40,706 bases of DNA from DATDCV01 sp036524155 (GCA_036524155.1 DATDCV010000024.1:1-40706), one strand, 5' to 3'; shown: positions 17,488 to 27,245, counted from the stretch's first letter. Translations and numbers: made by a program. Notes: generated by a model from the sequence alone, not told the origin.

Positions 17488-19392
17488 ATGAAAACACCGA
17501 CCTCAACCATCAACGCGACTGCCGCCCCGGCTGGCGCGGCGGCACCTGAGACGCGGCCTTCGGATTTCATCCGTGATATCGTCGCCCATCACGTCCTCGA
17601 AAAGAAATACCCTCAAATTCACACCCGTTTTCCGCCTGAGCCCAACGGTTACCTCCACATCGGCCACGCCAAATCGATCTGCCTGAATTTTGGCATCGCC
17701 CGCGAGTTTGGCGGCATCTGCAATTTGCGGATGGACGACACCAACCCCACCAAAGAAGACGTCGAATACGTTGATTCGATCACCGAGGATGTGAGATGGC
17801 TCATCAGCGCGTGGGCGGATGATCGGCTCGGCCTGAAGGTGAAAGGAAAACTAGCGGAAAAGACGGAGGTAGGGGGCGAGCCCGATTTTTATCTGGGTCC
17901 AACGATTGCCCAATCGGCAAGCCCTGGCGCGGCTGCCTCGGAGGGGCAGCCATACCTGAAACCTGACGGACCCAACGACAGGACGGATGCCTGTCCCGCA
18001 TTGGAACCGTTTTACGCCTCCGATTATTTCGACCAGCTTTACGGGTATGCCCTGCGCCTGGTGGAGAAGGGCCTGGCTTACGTGGACGATCTTTCCGCCG
18101 AGGAAACCGACAATTACCGCGGCGCACCCGACCGGCCCGGAAAGGAAAGCCCCTACCGCAACCGGTCCGTTCAGGAAAACCTCGATCTTTTCACCCGGAT
18201 GAAAAACGGGGAGTTCCCGGACGGCTCGCGCACCCTGCGCGCCCGGATCGACATGGCATCGCCAAACATCTGGCTGCGCGATCCGGTGCTTTACCGGATT
18301 CGCCATGCCGAGCATCATCACACCGGGGACAAATGGTGTATCTACCCGATGTACGACTTCGCGCATTGCCTGAGCGACTACCTCGAGGGCATCACGCATT
18401 CCATCTGCACGCTCGAGTTCGAGGTGCACCGCCCCCTTTATGACTGGATTCTCGAGAACCTCGATCTGCCGCGTCCCCTACCCCGCCAATACGAATTCGC
18501 GCGGCTGAGCCTTGGTTACACCGTCATGAGCAAACGCAAGCTGATGCAATTGGTCAACGAGGGACTGGTTTCCGGCTGGGACGATCCCCGCATGCCCACC
18601 ATCAGCGGCCTCCGGCGCCGCGGCGTGACCCCGCAAGCCCTGCGCGATTTCGCCTACAACATCGGCATCACAAAATACAACGCGGTTACGGACGTCGCGG
18701 TGCTCGAATACGCCATCCGCGAAGATCTAAACAAACGCGCGCTGCGCCGGCTGGCGGTGTTGCGCCCATTGAAAGTAACGATCACGAACTACCCGGAGGG
18801 CCAGACCGAGGAACTGGATGCGATCAACAACCCCGAGGACCAAAACGCCGGCACCCGAAGAATCCCGTTCAGCCGCGAGATCTTCATCGAACGCGACGAT
18901 TTCATGGAGACGCCTCCGCCGAAATATTTCCGGCTCCGGCCCGGCGGGGAGGTTCGCCTCAAATACGCCTACATCATCAAGTGCGACGAAGTGATCAAAG
19001 ATGCCGACGGTCGGGTGGCCGAGCTGCGCTGCACCGCCGACCTCGGCAGCAAAACGGGCGGTCCCACATCGAGCCGCAAGGTCAAGGGCACGATTCACTG
19101 GGTCAGCGCACCGCATGCCTGTGACGCTGAGATCCGGCTCTATGACCGGCTTTTTCTGGTCCCGGAACCGGATGCAGGCGGCGATTTCAAGCAGCACCTC
19201 AACCCCCGCTCTCTGGAAACGCTCACCGCCAAGTGCGAGCCCAGCTTGAAAAACGCGAGCGAGGAACTTCGTTATCAATTTGAGCGGCTGGCTTATTTCG
19301 CGCTGGATAAAGACTCCACGCGAGACCGGATCGTGTTCAACCGCACCATCACCTTGAAGGACACCTGGGCCAAGGAAGCCCGGAAGAAATAG
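17488..19392 (+). CDS. glnS: Glutaminyl-tRNA synthetase with an in-frame insertion
   Basis: 634 residues from the ATG at 17488 (a TTG at 17476 is an alternative start). Class I motifs are clear: the HIGH box in RFPPEPNGYLHIGHAKS and the KMSKS box as VMSKRKL. Family landmarks include CNLRMDDTNPTKED, LRARIDMASPNIWLRDPVLY, HHTGDKWCIYPMYDFAHCLS, WDDPRMPTISGLRRRG and the C-terminal beta-barrels (KVKGTIHWVSAPHA, EIRLYDRLF). Compared with the E. coli enzyme as I remember it, about 55 extra residues lie between DVRWLISAWADDRL and FYASDYFDQLY (roughly residues 112-173). They are encoded partly by three consecutive hairpins (17906-17995). The insertion is in frame and all catalytic motifs are intact, so the enzyme should be active. 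Confidence 0.93.
   Translation: MKTPTSTINATAAPAGAAAPETRPSDFIRDIVAHHVLEKKYPQIHTRFPPEPNGYLHIGHAKSICLNFGIAREFGGICNLRMDDTNPTKEDVEYVDSITEDVRWLISAWADDRLGLKVKGKLAEKTEVGGEPDFYLGPTIAQSASPGAAASEGQPYLKPDGPNDRTDACPALEPFYASDYFDQLYGYALRLVEKGLAYVDDLSAEETDNYRGAPDRPGKESPYRNRSVQENLDLFTRMKNGEFPDGSRTLRARIDMASPNIWLRDPVLYRIRHAEHHHTGDKWCIYPMYDFAHCLSDYLEGITHSICTLEFEVHRPLYDWILENLDLPRPLPRQYEFARLSLGYTVMSKRKLMQLVNEGLVSGWDDPRMPTISGLRRRGVTPQALRDFAYNIGITKYNAVTDVAVLEYAIREDLNKRALRRLAVLRPLKVTITNYPEGQTEELDAINNPEDQNAGTRRIPFSREIFIERDDFMETPPPKYFRLRPGGEVRLKYAYIIKCDEVIKDADGRVAELRCTADLGSKTGGPTSSRKVKGTIHWVSAPHACDAEIRLYDRLFLVPEPDAGGDFKQHLNPRSLETLTAKCEPSLKNASEELRYQFERLAYFALDKDSTRDRIVFNRTITLKDTWAKEARKK
17906..17995 (+). repeat. Three-hairpin palindromic element inserted within glnS
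   Basis: Three perfect stems occur in a row: TTGCC/GGCAA (17906-17910 with 17916-17920), GGCTGCC/GGCAGCC (17931-17937 with 17945-17951) and GACAGG/CCTGTC (17977-17982 with 17990-17995). They code in frame for the segment IAQSASPGAAASEGQPYL and its neighbours, which has no counterpart in typical GlnRS. This is reminiscent of protein-coding palindromic elements such as those of Rickettsia. I saw no second copy in the window, so calling it a repeat is inference from structure. Confidence 0.55.
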
Positions 19393-19499
19393 CGAAATAA
19401 TGACCGGGTATTTCCCAACCCGCTCCAAGAACGAGCCGCAGGTCCTTCGCCTGCAATTCTGTTCCCGTCGACCATGATCCGGACCCCATCCCCTGCCCC

Positions 19500-20387
19500 A
19501 TGAAAACTGCGCTGATGCACTCCTTACGTCGTGCCCTACAAACACTCGTCGAACCCTGCCTTTCAGGGGCGTTCCTGCTGGGCGCCGTCGCGCTGCTGGT
19601 TCCCAGCGGCGCGGCTCGTGCCGCGGAAGCAACCCCGGTCGCAGCGGAACTCAAAGCCGCTGTAGACGCCGTGCGGGTAAAGATAGTTAACGGCAAGAAA
19701 AGCGAGGCCGACCTGGCGGACCAATTGAAGCAGTTCGACACCATCCTGGCCAATCACAAGGATGAGAAAACCGACGACGTCGCCCAGGTGCTGCTGATGA
19801 AAGCAATGGTGTACATCCAGGTGCTGGATCAACCCGACAAGGGGATTGCCCTGGTTCAGCAATTGAAGTCCGGCTTTCCCGACACCAAACAAGGAAAAGA
19901 CGCCGACAAAATTCTCGAGAATATCAAACAGCAAACCGAGGCTAAGAAGGTGCGCAGCACCCTGGTGGAGGGCGCCAGCTTCCCGAATTTTGAGGAAGAA
20001 GACCTGGAGGGGAAAGCGCTGTCAGTTTCCGGCTACAAGGGGAAGGTGTTGCTGATCGACTTTTGGGCTACCTGGTGCGGTCCGTGCGTCCGCGAACTGC
20101 CCAATGTGCTGAAGGCCTACGAAGCCCGACACAAGGACGGGTTTGAGATTATCGGGATCAGCCTGGACGAGGACAAAGGAAAGCTGGAGAAATTCCTGAA
20201 GGAGAAGAACATGCCCTGGCAACAATACTTTGACGGGAAAGGCTGGGGCAACAAGCTGGCGGTAAAATTCGGCGTGAACAGTATCCCTGCCACCTACCTG
20301 CTCGACCGGGAGGGCAAAATCATCGGCAAAGACCTGCGCGGCAGGGCCTTGGACGAGGCCCTGACCGAAGCGCTCCGCAAAGAATAG
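19500..20387 (+). CDS. TlpA/ResA-type thiol-disulfide oxidoreductase
   Basis: 295 residues. A signal peptide or N-terminal anchor ends near residue 42 (SGAARAAEA). A helical region (about 43-155, AELKAAVDAVRVKIVNGKKS ... KILENIKQQTEAKKV) precedes a thioredoxin fold. The redox motif WCGPC has Trp192, Cys193 and Cys196 in LIDFWATWCGPCVRELPNVL, and the cis-proline loop is SIPATYLLD. ResA/TlpA proteins act outside the cytoplasm to reduce cysteines, for example before haem attachment in cytochrome c maturation. An octaheme cytochrome is encoded about 9 kb away, so that role is possible but not shown. It starts 107 bp after glnS and may be transcribed alone. Confidence 0.85.
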   Translation: MKTALMHSLRRALQTLVEPCLSGAFLLGAVALLVPSGAARAAEATPVAAELKAAVDAVRVKIVNGKKSEADLADQLKQFDTILANHKDEKTDDVAQVLLMKAMVYIQVLDQPDKGIALVQQLKSGFPDTKQGKDADKILENIKQQTEAKKVRSTLVEGASFPNFEEEDLEGKALSVSGYKGKVLLIDFWATWCGPCVRELPNVLKAYEARHKDGFEIIGISLDEDKGKLEKFLKEKNMPWQQYFDGKGWGNKLAVKFGVNSIPATYLLDREGKIIGKDLRGRALDEALTEALRKE

Positions 20388-20621
20388 CGCGCCAGCCCTC
20401 CACTCACCCGGCCCGAATCCCGCTCATCTCCCTACGCCGCAGCGCGGGCTTATTCCGCAAAAATGGGGTAAGCACCCCACTTAACTGGAAGAAAACCTGG
20501 GTTTAGATAGGGTAGCTGACACTCGACCGACCGTCACCTGAACGCGGGGGTCCCCGTTACAATCCCCGTGCAGTGTGTTGGATACAACCCGCGTGTCGGC
20601 ATCGGTAGGGATTGTGAGTTT
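20388..20621 (+). promoter_or_regulatory. Upstream region of the sensor kinase with inverted repeats
   Basis: This 234-bp gap holds two short perfect inverted repeats: TGGGG/CCCCA with a 6-base loop (20464-20468 with 20475-20479) and CGGGG/CCCCG with a 2-base loop (20545-20549 with 20552-20556). Neither has a following T run. They could be operators or weak attenuators. No convincing -35/-10 pair was found. Confidence 0.3.
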
Positions 20622-22301
20622 ATGCGGGAAGTGAATCTGGCCTCGGTGCCCAGGCGGGAGAAACGCGTCGGTTCGACCGTGACGAAGCTCTCGGTCGAAT
20701 ACGCCTTTGCTCTGCTGGCCGTAGGGCTTGCGTCGTTAGCACGGCTTGCGCTCGATGCCTTTTGCGGGGAATCGGTACCCTACGCCACCTTCTACCTGTC
20801 TTTTATCGGCGTCATCTGGGTCACCGGGATGGGTCCTGCTGTCGCGGCGCTGGCGGCCTCGCTTCTTGTGGGAAATTACTTCTTCGTTGCTCCGCGCTAC
20901 ACTCTTGGATTCGAGACCATTCCGGAGTGGCTCGCGGCGGGGCTTTTCACCTTTGTTTGCGTCAGCCTGCTGGTGCTGGTGCGGAAGCTGCGCCAAAACG
21001 AGCACGGACTGCGCGCCAGCCGTGCGCACGTTGAGCAGGCCCTGGCGCAACTCAACGACGCTCACGCCAGGGCCCGCCTGTTGGCGGAAACCGCCAGCCA
21101 ACTGTTGAGGGCCAGTGACCCACAGCAGGTTGTTGATGCTCTTTGCAGCAAGGTCATGACGTATTTGGGTTGCGATGTGTTCTTCAATTTTTTGGTCGAT
21201 CCGAAGGCACGGCATCTGCGGTTGAACGCCTGTGCCGGCATTAGCCGGGCCGAAGCGGCTGCCATAGAGACGCTCGAATTTGGGGCCGCGGTTTGCGGCT
21301 GCGCCGCCCGCGACGGTTGCCGGATCGTTGCTGAAGACATCCTTCACACCCCCGATCCCCGGACCGAGCTGGTGAAGAGTCTCGGAGTCCAGGCCTATGC
21401 CTGCCATCCCCTCAAAGTGCAGGGACGTGTGTTGGGCACCCTCTCGTTCGGTACCCGCTCTCGCACGCAGTTTGATGAAGGCGAACTCTCGCTCATGTTG
21501 GCTGTCACCGACCTCGTCGCTATCGCGATGGAACGCCAGCAGTCGGCGGCTGAACTGCAACAGATGAATCAGGAGCTGGAACAGCGGGTGAGGGAGCGCA
21601 CCCGCTCGCTCGAGGAAATGACCGAGCACTTGAACGCATTTTGCCATTCCGTAGCTCACGACCTTCGGGCTCCGTTGCGAACTCAGATTGGGTTCGCCGA
21701 ATTATTACTGGAGGAATACGCGAACCAGCTCGGACCCGACGGCCGGAAATATGCCGAACTGGTGCTCCGAGGCGCGGAACGCCAGGACCATATCATTGCC
21801 GATCTGTTGGCGCACATCAAAGTCAGCCTGGCCGAGATGCCCGTGGAGCCGGTTTCGCTGCCCGAAGCCATCGCCAAAGCCCGGGCCGACCTGGCCTTCG
21901 AAGTACGGCAGAAGGACGCCATCATTGAAGACCGTGAAACCGGGGAGGCCAGGGTAAAGGCAAATAGCTCATCCCTCCACCTGGTGATCTTGAACCTGCT
22001 TACTAACGCCTGCAAATTCGTCCCCGCCGGCACACAACCACATGTCCGGCTCTGGACCTCTAACGGCGGTGGCTTCGTGCGGCTGTGGGTGGAGGACAAC
22101 GGCATCGGCATCGACCCGCTGGAATCCTCCAGGTTGTTTGGCATGTTTCAGCGTCTCAACCGTTCCCGCAAATACCCCGGAACCGGCATGGGCCTCGCCA
22201 TCGTCAAAAAGGCGGTTGAGCGCATGGGCGGACAGGTTGGGGCCGAATCCGAACCGGGGAAAGGAAGCCGTTTTTGGGTGGAACTGCCTGCGGCCAACTA
22301 A
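20622..22301 (+). CDS. Membrane sensor histidine kinase: DUF4118, GAF, HisKA, HATPase
   Basis: 559 residues from ATG 20622 (a GTG at 20568 would add 18). Residues about 20-125 form a KdpD-like DUF4118 membrane unit with several hydrophobic helices (YAFALLAVGLASLARLALDA; PAVAALAASLLVGNYFF; AAGLFTFVCVSLLVLV). A GAF domain spans about 150-310, then a coiled coil (ELQQMNQELEQRVRERTRSL). The phospho-acceptor His346 lies in HSVAHDLRAPLRTQIGF. ATP-binding N, G1 and G2 boxes are LVILNLLTNACKF (about 454-466), VEDNGIGID and GTGMGLAIVKKAVERMGG. It should autophosphorylate in response to a signal sensed by the membrane or GAF part. No response regulator is adjacent, so it is an orphan kinase in this window. 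Confidence 0.9.
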   Translation: MREVNLASVPRREKRVGSTVTKLSVEYAFALLAVGLASLARLALDAFCGESVPYATFYLSFIGVIWVTGMGPAVAALAASLLVGNYFFVAPRYTLGFETIPEWLAAGLFTFVCVSLLVLVRKLRQNEHGLRASRAHVEQALAQLNDAHARARLLAETASQLLRASDPQQVVDALCSKVMTYLGCDVFFNFLVDPKARHLRLNACAGISRAEAAAIETLEFGAAVCGCAARDGCRIVAEDILHTPDPRTELVKSLGVQAYACHPLKVQGRVLGTLSFGTRSRTQFDEGELSLMLAVTDLVAIAMERQQSAAELQQMNQELEQRVRERTRSLEEMTEHLNAFCHSVAHDLRAPLRTQIGFAELLLEEYANQLGPDGRKYAELVLRGAERQDHIIADLLAHIKVSLAEMPVEPVSLPEAIAKARADLAFEVRQKDAIIEDRETGEARVKANSSSLHLVILNLLTNACKFVPAGTQPHVRLWTSNGGGFVRLWVEDNGIGIDPLESSRLFGMFQRLNRSRKYPGTGMGLAIVKKAVERMGGQVGAESEPGKGSRFWVELPAAN

Positions 22302-22551
22302 GCCACTCGCCGTCGCGGCCCGGACCACGCAACCAAACCCGTTGACCCGTGTCCCCAAAAGAATTGCATCCTGTGAGGATGCTCAGGTCAGAACGCAGGG
22401 ACGGTCGCCGGAGGACCGACCTCGGCTGACGCCCTCTCACGTGCATTGAATTCCCAGCCGTCCAGCCCTATGCTGCTGCGCGGGGGTCGGTGGGACACCG
22501 CTGCGGAATGAATTCACTCGCCATTTCTCCCGGTTGCTGTTTCCTAGGTGT
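22302..22551 (+). other. Spacer with a perfect hairpin and a second bulged hairpin
   Basis: A perfect stem GCATCC/GGATGC with a 5-base loop lies at 22366-22382. About 25 bases later a second stem pairs GCCGGAGG with CCTCGGC through one bulged G (22407-22426). No T run follows either, so they are not standard terminators. They lie between the kinase and the heparinase-like gene. Nothing else is recognised here. Confidence 0.35.
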
Positions 22552-24462
22552 ATGGGCAAATCAAACGAGCGTCTCCCTGGTTCCACCCACCTCTCCTTCG
22601 CCTGGGTATTAGTTCTCATTGCGTTGCTCCCAGCGCGGCATTTGGCGAGCGCCGGAGACAAGACCGCGATCGCTCTTAAAGTCCCGCCGGCGGACCAGAT
22701 CCTGACCCGGCTGGAGAAGTTTCACCCCCGGCTGCTGGCAAGCAGCAACCAACTCGCGGAGCTCAAGACCCGGCTGGACACCGACCCTCAGTTGGGAAGA
22801 TGGCACGACGCGCTCCGCAAACATGCCCGGAGTATTTTGGAGGCGGAGCCGTCCAAGTACGAAATCCCGGATGGACTTCGGCTGCTTGCAACCAGTCGGC
22901 GCGTGCTCGACCGGGTGTACACCCTCGCCCTGCTCTACTGGATAGACGGCGACCGGAAATACGCCGACCGGGCGTGGAAAGAACTGGATACGGCGGCGGA
23001 TTTCAAGGACTGGAATCCGCGGCATTTTCTCGACACGGCTGAGATGACCCATGCGTTTGCGATTGGTTACGACTGGCTCTATGAGGTGTGGTCCCCGGAG
23101 CAACGCCAAAAGCTCAGGCAGGCGATCGTCGAAAAGGGCTTAGCCCCTGCTCTAAAGACTTACCGCGCGAACAACTGGTGGGCCAAAGCCCGCCACAACT
23201 GGAACCAGGTCTGTAACGGCGGCCTCGGAATGGGAGCTCTAGCCCTCGGGGATGTGGAGCCGCAGGTCTGCGGCGAGATACTCCACGATGCCATCGCCTC
23301 GCTGCCGCTCGCCATGGAGGAGTTCGCCCCCGACGGCGCCTGGGCCGAAGGCCCGGGCTATTGGAACTACGCCACCAGCTATAATGTGGTTTTCCTGGCG
23401 GCCTTGTGGACCGCAGCCGGGACGGATTTTGGCCTTTCCAGTATCGCCGGTTTTAAGGAGACCGGGCTGTTCCCGCTCTATCTGACCGGGCCGCTGGGAC
23501 GCACCTTCAACTACGCGGATGGCGGCGACCACGAAATTCGCGCTCCGCAGATGTTCTGGCTGGCTAGACAGTTTCATCAACCGGTTTACGCGTGGTACGA
23601 GTGCCTGCACGCCTCTCCTGCTGCTCTGGACCTGGCTTGGTATGACGGCCACGGCGCCGATCCCAAGGCCGCCGCTCTGCCTCTGGACCGCTATTTCCAC
23701 AACGCGGAGGTGGTGGCGTTTAGAAGCGAGTGGGAGAATCCAAAGGCTCTGTTCGTTGGTTTCAAAGCGGGTGACAATAAAGCCAATCACAGCCACCTCG
23801 ACGTCGGTTCGTTTGTATTCGACGCGCTGGGCGCCAGATGGGCCATGGATCTCGGAGCGGACGACTATAACCTGCCCGGCTATTTCGGCGGCCAACGTTG
23901 GGATTACTATCGGCTCCGCGCCGAAGGTCAGAACACCCTGGTGATAAACCCGGCAACCGGTCCCGACCAGGACCCGAAGGCCGCAACCCGTATCATTCGC
24001 TTCGACAGCAAACCGGAGCGATCGTTTGCCATAGCCGACCTGACAGCCGCCTACAAGCAACATGCCACCCGCGTGAGGCGTGGAGTATCGTTACTCGAGA
24101 GGAAACAACTGCTCGTGCAGGACGAGGTGCAATCGCAAAGCCCGGCCGATGTCTGGTGGTTCATGCACACACCAGCGGTGATCGGCCTTGAGGATAATGG
24201 CAAAGCGGCCATTCTCAGCCAACTCGGTGTCAGACTCCGCGCGGAGGTCCTTTCGCCGCCGGACGCAAAGCTCCAAATCATGGAAGCCGCCCCGCTGCCC
24301 GCCTCGCCGCATCCCGCCAAACAAGCCAACAACCGCAATATCCGCAAACTGGCGATCCACGTCAGCGGGCTCCCCAACATACGAATCGCGGTGTTGTTAA
24401 CTCCGCTCCAGGATGACAAGGCGCCACTTGCCCCCAAGGTTTCTGCTCTGGATCAATGGTAG
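22552..24462 (+). CDS. Heparinase II/III-like polysaccharide lyase
   Basis: 636 residues. The ATG at 22552 has CTAGGTGT just upstream; a TTG at 22534 is less likely. A signal peptide ends near ARHLASAG. The N-terminal half is an alpha-toroid (YTLALLYWIDGDRKYADRAW KEL, TAEMTHAFAIGYDWLY, WNQVCNGGLGMGALAL), with EGPGYWNYATSYN carrying a conserved Tyr. The C-terminal beta-sandwich opens with VVAFRSEWENPKALFVGFKAG and ANHSHLDVGSFVFDALG, the NHxHxDxGSF signature of heparinase II/III and alginate lyase superfamilies, with its catalytic or metal-binding His. Such enzymes cleave uronic-acid-containing polysaccharides by beta-elimination. The exact substrate cannot be assigned. It is followed 36 bp later by another secreted glycan enzyme. 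Confidence 0.88.
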   Translation: MGKSNERLPGSTHLSFAWVLVLIALLPARHLASAGDKTAIALKVPPADQILTRLEKFHPRLLASSNQLAELKTRLDTDPQLGRWHDALRKHARSILEAEPSKYEIPDGLRLLATSRRVLDRVYTLALLYWIDGDRKYADRAWKELDTAADFKDWNPRHFLDTAEMTHAFAIGYDWLYEVWSPEQRQKLRQAIVEKGLAPALKTYRANNWWAKARHNWNQVCNGGLGMGALALGDVEPQVCGEILHDAIASLPLAMEEFAPDGAWAEGPGYWNYATSYNVVFLAALWTAAGTDFGLSSIAGFKETGLFPLYLTGPLGRTFNYADGGDHEIRAPQMFWLARQFHQPVYAWYECLHASPAALDLAWYDGHGADPKAAALPLDRYFHNAEVVAFRSEWENPKALFVGFKAGDNKANHSHLDVGSFVFDALGARWAMDLGADDYNLPGYFGGQRWDYYRLRAEGQNTLVINPATGPDQDPKAATRIIRFDSKPERSFAIADLTAAYKQHATRVRRGVSLLERKQLLVQDEVQSQSPADVWWFMHTPAVIGLEDNGKAAILSQLGVRLRAEVLSPPDAKLQIMEAAPLPASPHPAKQANNRNIRKLAIHVSGLPNIRIAVLLTPLQDDKAPLAPKVSALDQW

Positions 24463-24498
24463 TGCCGTCGTCGCGGATCGCGTCAGCCGAGCTTTCCT

Positions 24499-27225
24499 AT
24501 GACACAAATCGATCTGACCCGCTCTCCCCGGTCCTCTCCGTTGTGCTGGACACTTCTCGGCCTGGCCGCTTGCCTCTTGTGCGCCTCTTCAACTGCGGGG
24601 GAGAATACAACCGCCCGCATAGAAACCTCGCGCCTCCGTTTCACCGTTCGGCCCGATGAGTCGTTTGAACTGTGGGATAAGAAGGCGCAGATCGCCTGGC
24701 GGGCTGATGCCGCCCCCAAACGCATGGGCCAGGTTACGTTGAACGCCGCCGGCCGACGGCGCCAGGTTGACTTAACCGGGGGCAGATACGAAACCGGGGG
24801 CAACGAGCTGCTTGCCACCTTCCATCCTGTCAGTGAGCAACCGGACGTTGCCTTGCAGGTCCGCGTCAAAGCGTTGCCCGACGCCAGCGTTCTAGAGGTC
24901 GACTACCGCGCGGCGGAATCCCTCAACGTCGAGAGCATCTCGCTGCTGGATTCGCTGCTCGGAGTGACCGACACCGCCGGAGGCTACGTCACCGTCCCGG
25001 TCCGCGAGGGGCTGTTGATTCCCGCCGACAGCGGCCTCGCCTTTGAGCATCGGTTCGACACCTCCGCCTACGAAGGCTGTCACATGCAGATGATTGGCGC
25101 CGTACGGAGTGGAGCAGCGATCCTCGTCACCTGGCCGGACCCGTACACAGCGGTCCTGGTTCGAAGCGTCACCAATTCGCCGGGTGCGAGCGGCCGGCAA
25201 CAAGTGACTGCGTCCCTCGCCCTTCGCAAATCAGCATCGTCGTTCCGGCTCCAAGTGCTCGGCCGAGGCGATTATGTGAGCATCGCCAAGGCCTACCGCA
25301 GCGTTGCCGAGGCCAGGGGCCTGCTGGTCCCCTGGAGTCAGAAACTCAAGCAAAACCCCGAGCGCGCCAAACTCTTTGGGGCTGCGAACATCAAGCTCTG
25401 GAGTGCGCTCGACCGCCGTATGAACGAGGACAGCACGAAGGAGGAATCGGTGCGTCTGAACTGGACCTTCGCCGAGGCCGCGCAAGTGGCGGAGCACCTG
25501 AAGCGCGATCTTCAGCTTGAGAAGGTCCTATTCACGGTCGGGGGCTGGATTCACCGCGGCTACGACAACCAGCACCCGGACATCCTGCCCGCGGCGCCCG
25601 AATGCGGCGGTGATCTTGCCTTAGCCGATTGCGCCAGACGGGTTATGGACCTCGGCTACCTTTTTTGCCTGCACGATAATTACCAGGACATCTACCGGGA
25701 CTCACCCTCCTGGAATGAGCGATACGTCATGAAGACGGCGGACGGCAAGCTCACCCGCGGCGGGCACTGGGCGGGAGGACTCGCCTACCTCACTTGCTCA
25801 AAGATGGCGCTCGAACTCGCGCAGCGTCCTCAGAACCTGCGCGCGGTCCAACAGCTTTGCCACGCCAACTCCTATTTCATCGATACCACCTACGCCTCCG
25901 GCCTGCAGGAATGCTTCGACCCAAACCACCCGTTGACCCGCGCGGATGACATTAAATGGAAACAGGCGTTGTCGGATTACGCCCGGGAGGTCTTCGGCAC
26001 CTTTGGCAGCGAATGCGGCCGCGAGTGGGCCATCCCTCACAGTGATTTCTTTGAGGGCCTCACCGGGGTCAGTGGGACTTACTATGCCGACGCGTCGCTG
26101 ACCGGCAAACTCGGCGCCACCGTGATCCCTCTGTTCGAGTTGGTCTATCGAGACTGTATTGCGATGTACGGCAAATATGAGTATGAACCCTCCCGCTCCG
26201 CCGATTATGTCCTGCACCACATCAGCATCGGCCGACCGCTGAACTACCACTCAATCCCGCCGCACCTTTACTGGCAGCAAACAACCCCGGGCGAAGGCGC
26301 GCTGCCCGTCCGCCCCGCCGTCGCCGGCCTCCGGCAGACGGCTCCGCGCGAATTCGCCGTCTCTTACCGCTGGACCCGGGAAACACCGCCGGGCCCCAAG
26401 CCCGACGCCGTGACAAATGATTGGCGGGTTTTCGTCCATTTCACCGATCGGTCTGGCAATATCAAATTTCAGAACGACTATCAGCCGACTCCGAGTGTTG
26501 CCAACTGGCAGCCCGGCGAAACGCGCCAGGGCCCCTTCACTGTCACCATCCCTGAGGGATTGGCCGGCTCCTTCAACGTGCGCATGGGTTTGTTCCGGGA
26601 GGACAACGGCCAGCGGGCGTTGCTTCCCGGGCGTGATAACGGCCAACGGAGCTACCTCGTCGGTCGGATTAACGTGGCTCAGGACCAAATCGAGTTTCAA
26701 CCCGTCGGTGCGCCGGCCCAGCCATCTTCACCGGCGGCTCCCTTCGTGCGGGCCGACAACGGTTGGGCGGAAGGTCTTCACCCCACGGACATTTTCATCA
26801 AAAACACTTGTGAGGTCCTATCGCCACTTAATGAGCTAACCGCACAACTTCAAATGACGCGCCACGAGTTCCTGACTCCCGACCGCAAGGTCCAACGCAC
26901 CGTTTTTGGCGCCGGCTCCAGGGCGGTTGAAGTCGTGGCCAACGCCGGCGCGGCTCGTTTTACGTACGATTCGAAGTCCGGAGGAAAAGTGGACCTACCA
27001 CCCTTCGGTTTCGTGGTGGATTCCCCCGGTTTCGTCGCTTTTTACGCCTCGAGCTGGAACGGGCTAAGCTATGAGGAACCCTCCATGTTCGCGCTCCGAA
27101 GCGTGGACCAGCGTCCGCTCTCACGCGCCAACGGCGTTCGCGTGTATCACGCGTTCGGCCCTGAGCGCGTTCGTCTGAACGGAGAGGTCCGCGCGGTACG
27201 CACCGGGACAGTTGTAGAGCGGTAG
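24499..27225 (+). CDS. GH101-like (DUF5696-type) glycoside hydrolase
   Basis: 908 residues with an N-terminal hydrophobic signal (LCWTLLGLAACLLCASSTAG). A beta-sandwich (about 40-270) precedes a TIM-barrel-like core with VLFTVGGWIHRGYDNQHPDI, YLFCLHDNYQDIYRDSPSWN and NSYFIDTTYASGLQECFDPN HP. By position, Asp462 (FIDTTY) and Glu505 (GSECGREW) are candidates for the nucleophile and acid/base of GH101-type alpha-N-acetylgalactosaminidases. A beta-rich region that may bind carbohydrate (VFVHFTDRSGNIKFQNDYQP) and a C-terminal beta domain (about 715-908) follow. Family assignment is from remembered architecture and is less sure than for the two neighbouring enzymes. It forms a likely operon with the heparinase-like gene and converges with the GH127 gene 20 bp downstream. 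Confidence 0.65.
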   Translation: MTQIDLTRSPRSSPLCWTLLGLAACLLCASSTAGENTTARIETSRLRFTVRPDESFELWDKKAQIAWRADAAPKRMGQVTLNAAGRRRQVDLTGGRYETGGNELLATFHPVSEQPDVALQVRVKALPDASVLEVDYRAAESLNVESISLLDSLLGVTDTAGGYVTVPVREGLLIPADSGLAFEHRFDTSAYEGCHMQMIGAVRSGAAILVTWPDPYTAVLVRSVTNSPGASGRQQVTASLALRKSASSFRLQVLGRGDYVSIAKAYRSVAEARGLLVPWSQKLKQNPERAKLFGAANIKLWSALDRRMNEDSTKEESVRLNWTFAEAAQVAEHLKRDLQLEKVLFTVGGWIHRGYDNQHPDILPAAPECGGDLALADCARRVMDLGYLFCLHDNYQDIYRDSPSWNERYVMKTADGKLTRGGHWAGGLAYLTCSKMALELAQRPQNLRAVQQLCHANSYFIDTTYASGLQECFDPNHPLTRADDIKWKQALSDYAREVFGTFGSECGREWAIPHSDFFEGLTGVSGTYYADASLTGKLGATVIPLFELVYRDCIAMYGKYEYEPSRSADYVLHHISIGRPLNYHSIPPHLYWQQTTPGEGALPVRPAVAGLRQTAPREFAVSYRWTRETPPGPKPDAVTNDWRVFVHFTDRSGNIKFQNDYQPTPSVANWQPGETRQGPFTVTIPEGLAGSFNVRMGLFREDNGQRALLPGRDNGQRSYLVGRINVAQDQIEFQPVGAPAQPSSPAAPFVRADNGWAEGLHPTDIFIKNTCEVLSPLNELTAQLQMTRHEFLTPDRKVQRTVFGAGSRAVEVVANAGAARFTYDSKSGGKVDLPPFGFVVDSPGFVAFYASSWNGLSYEEPSMFALRSVDQRPLSRANGVRVYHAFGPERVRLNGEVRAVRTGTVVER

Positions 27226-27245
27226 CCGCAACGAGGCGGTCGCCT

